From JBCBTJ01 sp964597685 (GTDB lineage: Bacteria; Pseudomonadota; Alphaproteobacteria; Caulobacterales; Hyphomonadaceae), in assembly GCA_964597685.1 (NCBI GenBank), contig CAZQZC010000102.1, forward strand, positions 1 through 9,341: a DNA stretch of 9,341 bases, read 5' to 3'. The notes under the pieces are model-generated. The model did not search any database and had not been told where the DNA came from. It worked only from the letters and a program-made list of their open reading frames with translations. This document shows, piece after piece, positions 6,650 through 9,341 of the stretch (its first letter is position 1; the number at the start of each line of letters is the position of its first letter). The position numbers were made by a program, and so were the translations under genes.

Positions 6650-7063
6650 TCACTCGCCCTCGTCCAGCGGCACGCCGTAGAGCTCCAGTCGGTGATCGAC
6701 CAGCTTGAAGCCCAGTTTTCGGGCGATCTCCTCCTGGAGGCGTTCGATTTCCTCCGAGTGGAATTCGACGACCTTGCCCGATTTTACGTCGATCAGGTGG
6801 TCATGGTGCTCCTCCGGCACCTCCTCAAAGCGCGAGCGTCCGTCTCTAAAGTCGTGGCGTTCGATGATCCCGGCGTCCTCAAACAACTTCACTGTTCGAT
6901 AGACCGTGGCCAGGGATATGGAGGCGTCCAGCGCATTGGCGCGACGATGCAGCTCTTCGGCGTCGGGATGGTCGTCAGCGACCGACAGGACGCGCGCAAT
7001 GATGCGGCGCTGTTCCGTCATCCTTAGGCCGCGTTCGGCGCAGAGCTTCTCAAGCCGATCCAT
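6650..7063 (-). CDS. fur: Fur-family metal-responsive transcriptional regulator
   Basis: This is a 137-residue Fur-family repressor. The winged-helix DNA-binding domain covers about residues 5-75, with the recognition helix near 49-60 (SISLATVYRTVKLF). The dimerisation and metal-binding domain begins near 80. Metal-site residues are visible: H32, E80/E81, and the HHDH motif at 86-89. The segment after it reads LIDVKSGKVVEFHSEEIERL, so the CxxC structural-zinc motifs of E. coli Fur are absent; C8 is the only cysteine. This is usual for alphaproteobacterial Fur/Mur. The absence of an HHH haem-type motif argues against Irr. AAAGG lies about 6 nt before the ATG at 7061-7063. The first 14 nt overlap the end of rimI, implying coupled translation. 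Whether it senses iron or manganese cannot be decided from the sequence. Confidence 0.93.
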   Translation of the reverse strand: MDRLEKLCAERGLRMTEQRRIIARVLSVADDHPDAEELHRRANALDASISLATVYRTVKLFEDAGIIERHDFRDGRSRFEEVPEEHHDHLIDVKSGKVVEFHSEEIERLQEEIARKLGFKLVDHRLELYGVPLDEGE

Positions 7064-7544
7064 AGCGACCTTTTGCCGCCGACGCGTGTTGAAGTCCAGT
7101 GATTGCGCGTGACATCAAGACGGCATCGACCCGATTTCCATCCATTCGGCGATAATAATTCGGGCGTACGCCATCGATCTTAAAGCCGAGCTCCCGATAG
7201 AGCGCGTGCGCTGCGACATTGTCCGCCGCCACATCGAGCAGCAGCCGTCCCTCCCCTCCATGTGCAAGCATCGCCGCCGCTCCGCAGATCAAATCCCGGG
7301 CATGGCCCGCTCTGCGGTTTTGCGGCGATGTGGCGAGGGTGAGGATTTCCGCGTCCTCTGCGGCGCGCTGGATCAGGACAAAGGCGGCCATCGGGCCTGC
7401 GCCTGGCGCGCCTAACGCCAGCGTTTGAGGCGCGGACAACCATGTCGACAACAGCTCAGTGGGCCACGGCTCCGGGAAACATGCCGCGTGAATAGCGGCC
7501 GCCTCCTTTGCATCGCGAACGCTCAGGGCGCGCAGGCGGTTCAT
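7050..7544 (-). CDS. rimI: RimI-type protein N-alpha-acetyltransferase (GNAT)
   Basis: This 164-residue GNAT enzyme is of the RimI type, which acetylates the N-terminus of ribosomal protein S18 and, in some bacteria, other proteins. The acetyl-CoA loop is RRAGHA at 77-82, fitting R/QxxGxG/A. Further on come LLLDVAADNVAAHALYRELG at 101-120 and the RPNYY motif at 127-131. Y116 matches the catalytic Tyr115 of Salmonella RimI. The position of the catalytic Glu103 (LEV) is aspartate here, D104, and the usual Arg of LEVR is Ala. The start ATG at 7542-7544 overlaps the tsaB stop in an ATGA, so translation is coupled; the frame continues upstream through tsaB without similarity. The tsaB-rimI pairing is widespread in bacteria. 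A C-terminal tail of about 15 residues overlaps fur by 14 nt. Confidence 0.88.
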   Translation of the reverse strand: MNRLRALSVRDAKEAAAIHAACFPEPWPTELLSTWLSAPQTLALGAPGAGPMAAFVLIQRAAEDAEILTLATSPQNRRAGHARDLICGAAAMLAHGGEGRLLLDVAADNVAAHALYRELGFKIDGVRPNYYRRMDGNRVDAVLMSRAITGLQHASAAKGRYGSA

Positions 7545-8185
7545 TTTTGAGCCGCCATCGGTTTGGCGTCGGGCTCGCGGACATATATCGGGCTCGCAGG
7601 GTAAAGCGCGACGTCGAGTGACTGAGCCCGCATAACGGCGGTCTGTGCCGAGGGCGCCGCCGAGGTCCACCGTATCTGCGGATCCCCGTCGCTCAGCAGA
7701 TCGAGATCCAGACCGCAGACTGACACATTCGGTTCGTTCAAGGCCACGCGAGCGTCGGCGAGGCCCCATTCCTCCGCCGGGCCTGCGGGCGCGGCGTCGG
7801 TAAAGCGTTGCGCCCAGAACGTGACGTCTGGCGGGCGGCGCTTCGCGGGCAAAAGCGCGATCCATCGAGCTGGAGCGTCAAGGGGCAGGGCGGCGTGCAG
7901 GCTGGTTAGGCCCACCACGTCGCAATTCACGGCCAACGACAGTCCACGCGCGAACGCGACGCCGATCCGGACGCCGGTGAAGCTTCCGGGTCCGACGACA
8001 ACGGCGATTCGGTCGAGGTCGGCCAGCGTAACGCCGGCCTCCGTCGCCGCCTCGTCGACGAAAGACGCAAGCCGCGCATCTTGGCCGCGGGCCATCGCCT
8101 CGGTCCGGTCGAGCAGAACCGCGCTGTCTAAGGCGATCGCCGCCTCGCAGGCGGATGCGGATGTGTTGATTGCAAGCGTCAGCAT
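7541..8185 (-). CDS. tsaB: TsaB, t6A tRNA-modification complex subunit
   Basis: This 214-residue ASKHA-fold protein is TsaB (YeaZ), which together with TsaD and TsaE places threonylcarbamoyl on A37 of ANN-decoding tRNAs; it is the scaffold partner of TsaD and not itself catalytic. Signatures are LAINTSASACEAA near the N-terminus (4-16), ARGQDARL at 32-39 in place of the usual GHAERL, the hallmark GPGSFTGVRIG at 65-75, and the C-terminal PIYVREPDAKP at 199-209. The ATG at 8183-8185 places the first beta strand immediately at the start, as in other TsaB; an upstream extension would overlap the nitroreductase gene. It begins 10 nt after the nitroreductase stop and ends in a 4-nt ATGA overlap with rimI. 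The middle region (about 105-190) is less conserved, as is normal for this protein. Confidence 0.93.
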   Translation of the reverse strand: MLTLAINTSASACEAAIALDSAVLLDRTEAMARGQDARLASFVDEAATEAGVTLADLDRIAVVVGPGSFTGVRIGVAFARGLSLAVNCDVVGLTSLHAALPLDAPARWIALLPAKRRPPDVTFWAQRFTDAAPAGPAEEWGLADARVALNEPNVSVCGLDLDLLSDGDPQIRWTSAAPSAQTAVMRAQSLDVALYPASPIYVREPDAKPMAAQK

Positions 8186-8195
8186 ACGACGAATG

Positions 8196-8798
8196 CTAGA
8201 TGATCTTGCAAGCCTCGTCGAAGTCGAGGCGCGGAGAGCGTTCGAACAGCCCAGCGTCGTCGCCGTAGCCGACATTGCAGATCCAATTGGACCGCCAGGA
8301 CGTCATGGTTTCGCTGCCGAGGAAGAACTCCTTGTCCACGCCGTCATTGTCGAAGCCGGACATCGGCCCTGTATCGAGGCCCAGGGCGCGGGCGGCGACA
8401 AGGAAATAGGCGCTCTGCAGCGACCCATTCCGGAAGGCGTTCACTTCGCGCTTCGCGTCGTCGGCGAACCAGTTCTTGGCGCCGGGATTGTGGGGGAAGA
8501 GCTTCGGCATCTCTTCGTGGAAATCGAGATCGTGGGCGATGATGACGACCCAGGGCGCCGTCGACGCCTTGTCGACATTGCTCGCGTCGAGATGGGGCTT
8601 CAGCCGCTCCTTAGCATCCTGGGTTCTTAAGAAGAGGAACCGCGCTGGAGATCCGTTGGCGCTGGTCGGGCCCCATTTCGCAAGTTCATAAACAGCGCGG
8701 ACCAGTGTCTCTGGAACGTCCTTGTCGTGCCAGGAATTGTAAGAGCGCGCACGGCGGAAGATTGTGTTCAGCGCGGTGTCGTTGACGGGGTCGGCCAT
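8196..8798 (-). CDS. Nitroreductase-fold flavin reductase, RutE/HadB family
   Basis: This 200-residue FMN-dependent oxidoreductase is closest to E. coli RutE, which reduces malonic semialdehyde to 3-hydroxypropionate in uracil breakdown, and to related HadB/haloacid-linked proteins. Resemblance runs end to end: IFRRARSYNSW at 13-23, AKWGPTSANGSPARF at 40-54, the AFRNGSLQSAYFLVAARALG stretch at 121-140, LDTGPMSGFD at 141-150, and NVGYGDD at 175-181 before the closing LDFDEAC. The start at 8796-8798 follows GGAG about 6 nt away. No other rut gene is present, so a pyrimidine role is doubtful; a general aldehyde, enone or quinone reductase is equally possible. It follows the nfu gene on the same strand after a gap of 97 nt that contains a TATAAT, and runs into tsaB with a 10-nt gap. 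Confidence 0.88.
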   Translation of the reverse strand: MADPVNDTALNTIFRRARSYNSWHDKDVPETLVRAVYELAKWGPTSANGSPARFLFLRTQDAKERLKPHLDASNVDKASTAPWVVIIAHDLDFHEEMPKLFPHNPGAKNWFADDAKREVNAFRNGSLQSAYFLVAARALGLDTGPMSGFDNDGVDKEFFLGSETMTSWRSNWICNVGYGDDAGLFERSPRLDFDEACKII

Positions 8799-8847
8799 TG
8801 AAACTCCGGATTGGTCGGGGCGTTCGGCCGGCGCGGCGCGCCGACTC

Positions 8848-8876
8848 ATTATACGGCTTACCTAGCGCGCCACACC
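8848..8876 (-). promoter_or_regulatory. Candidate promoter ahead of the nitroreductase-tsaB-rimI-fur genes
   Basis: On the minus strand a perfect TATAAT lies at 8853-8848. At 17-nt spacing the -35 position reads GGTGTG (8876-8871), a poor match to TTGAC. Transcription would begin near 8841 and leave a leader of about 40 nt before the nitroreductase ATG. A perfect -10 in such a GC-rich gap is notable, but with no good -35 or extended -10 it remains a candidate. Confidence 0.35.
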
Positions 8877-8906
8877 GCCAAATTCCAACGCGTCCTGAGC
8901 GGCGCT

Positions 8907-9341
8907 TCAAAGAATCGCTTCAACCGCGGTGACTTCCGGCACATAGGCGCGCAGCATGTTTTCGACGCCCTGTTTCAGGGTGTAGGTCGCCGACGGGCAG
9001 CCCGCGCACGCGCCGCGCATGTGCAGGTGAACGATCCCAGTGTCGACGTCGAACCGATCGAAGACGATATCGCCGCCATCCTGGGCGACGGCTGGCCGGA
9101 CGCGCGTCTCCAGCAAGTCCCTGATTTCCGAAACGATTTCAGCAGCGTCGCCTTCATAAACGGTGTCGTCTGCCGCGCCGGTCTCGCCGATGCTCTCTTC
9201 GACGACGGGCAATCCGGCGACGAAGTGATCCATGATCGCGGCCAGCGCCAACGGTTTCATCTGGATCCAGTCCGCAGCCGGATTTTTTGTGATTGAGACG
9301 AAATCAGAAGCGAGGAACACCCGCTCAACACATTCGAACGC
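8907..9341 (-). CDS. Nfu-type Fe-S cluster carrier (NFU1 family), 5' end outside the window
   Basis: The visible 144 residues are the C-terminal majority of an Nfu protein, which delivers Fe-S clusters to target enzymes. The frame is open to the right edge, and the codons there give an incomplete Nfu N-terminal domain (VERVFLASDFVSITK near the edge), so the true start lies beyond the window; the GTG at 9318-9320 is internal. The C-terminal NifU domain follows a linker and contains RPAVAQDGGDIVF and the cluster-binding CxxC in RGACAGCPSATYTLKQG, whose two cysteine codons are at 9006-9008 and 8997-8999. This two-domain order matches mitochondrial NFU1 and its alphaproteobacterial counterparts rather than nitrogen-fixation NifU. 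It is probably the first visible gene of the minus-strand cluster leading to fur. Confidence 0.92.
   Translation of the reverse strand, partial: AFECVERVFLASDFVSITKNPAADWIQMKPLALAAIMDHFVAGLPVVEESIGETGAADDTVYEGDAAEIVSEIRDLLETRVRPAVAQDGGDIVFDRFDVDTGIVHLHMRGACAGCPSATYTLKQGVENMLRAYVPEVTAVEAIL

Noticed and set aside
6650..7063. Fur-family gene as Irr, Zur or PerR
   Set aside because: No haem-type HHH motif for Irr, no CxxC zinc motifs usual in Zur and PerR; the HHDH site and sequence fit alphaproteobacterial Fur/Mur.
7545..7865. Upstream extension of rimI by 107 residues
   Set aside because: It is Arg/Gly-rich shadow of tsaB; the ATGA overlap and family length support the start at 7544.
7821..8630. 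Plus-strand open frame of 269 codons antisense to tsaB and the nitroreductase gene
   Set aside because: It mirrors two well-recognised minus-strand genes, has no family resemblance, and long antisense frames are expected in GC-rich coding DNA.
1..9341. Mobile elements, CRISPR arrays, phage genes, tRNA or rRNA genes, toxin-antitoxin or defence systems
   Set aside because: I saw no transposase motifs, regular spaced repeats, integrase sites or structured RNA signatures; the genes are ordinary chromosomal families.

Overview
The window is a GC-rich, densely coded piece of bacterial chromosome, most likely from an alphaproteobacterium. The support is: a RegB/RegA (PrrBA/ActSR) redox two-component pair with a Sco/SenC gene beside it; a Fur-family regulator of the alphaproteobacterial type without CxxC zinc motifs; an NFU1-type Nfu protein; and the order nfu ... 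tsaB-rimI-fur, which is common in that class. I do not claim an order or genus. There are no rRNA, tRNA, CRISPR, insertion-sequence or phage genes that I can see.

Layout. (1) 74-2042, minus strand: regB then regA, the membrane redox sensor kinase and its Fis-type response regulator. Divergent from them, at 2105-2701 on the plus strand, is a Sco/SenC copper-chaperone lipoprotein. The 62-bp gap between regB and sco carries a GC-rich dyad that fits the two half-sites described for RegA/PrrA. (2) 2714-2956, minus: a small two-helix membrane protein of unknown function, ending against sco. (3) 2957-3191: a non-coding or poorly coding gap with less typical codon texture. (4) 3192-4310, plus: a predicted beta-propeller-like lipoprotein with five repeats of about 53 residues; its start is probably a rare CTG codon. 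(5) 4452-5618, plus: a family III (CaiB/BaiF) CoA-transferase. (6) 5626 to the right edge, minus: a compact operon read right to left: nfu (cut by the window edge), a RutE/HadB-like nitroreductase, tsaB, rimI, fur and an acetylpolyamine amidohydrolase-type deacetylase. From tsaB onward the genes overlap or lie within 10 nt of one another.

How the genes fit together. The left block is a respiratory redox-control unit: RegB keeps both the quinone-site motif and the redox cysteine, RegA keeps its phosphorylation site and HTH, and Sco serves cytochrome oxidase copper-site assembly, a typical process under RegBA control. The right block combines Fe-S cluster delivery (Nfu), t6A tRNA modification (TsaB), protein N-terminal acetylation (RimI) and metal-responsive regulation (Fur), with two less usual members: a flavin reductase and an acetylpolyamine deacetylase.

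I found no convincing undescribed system. The best leads are the CTG-started propeller lipoprotein, the RegA-like dyad between regB and sco, and the deacetylase and nitroreductase within the nfu-tsaB-rimI-fur cluster.
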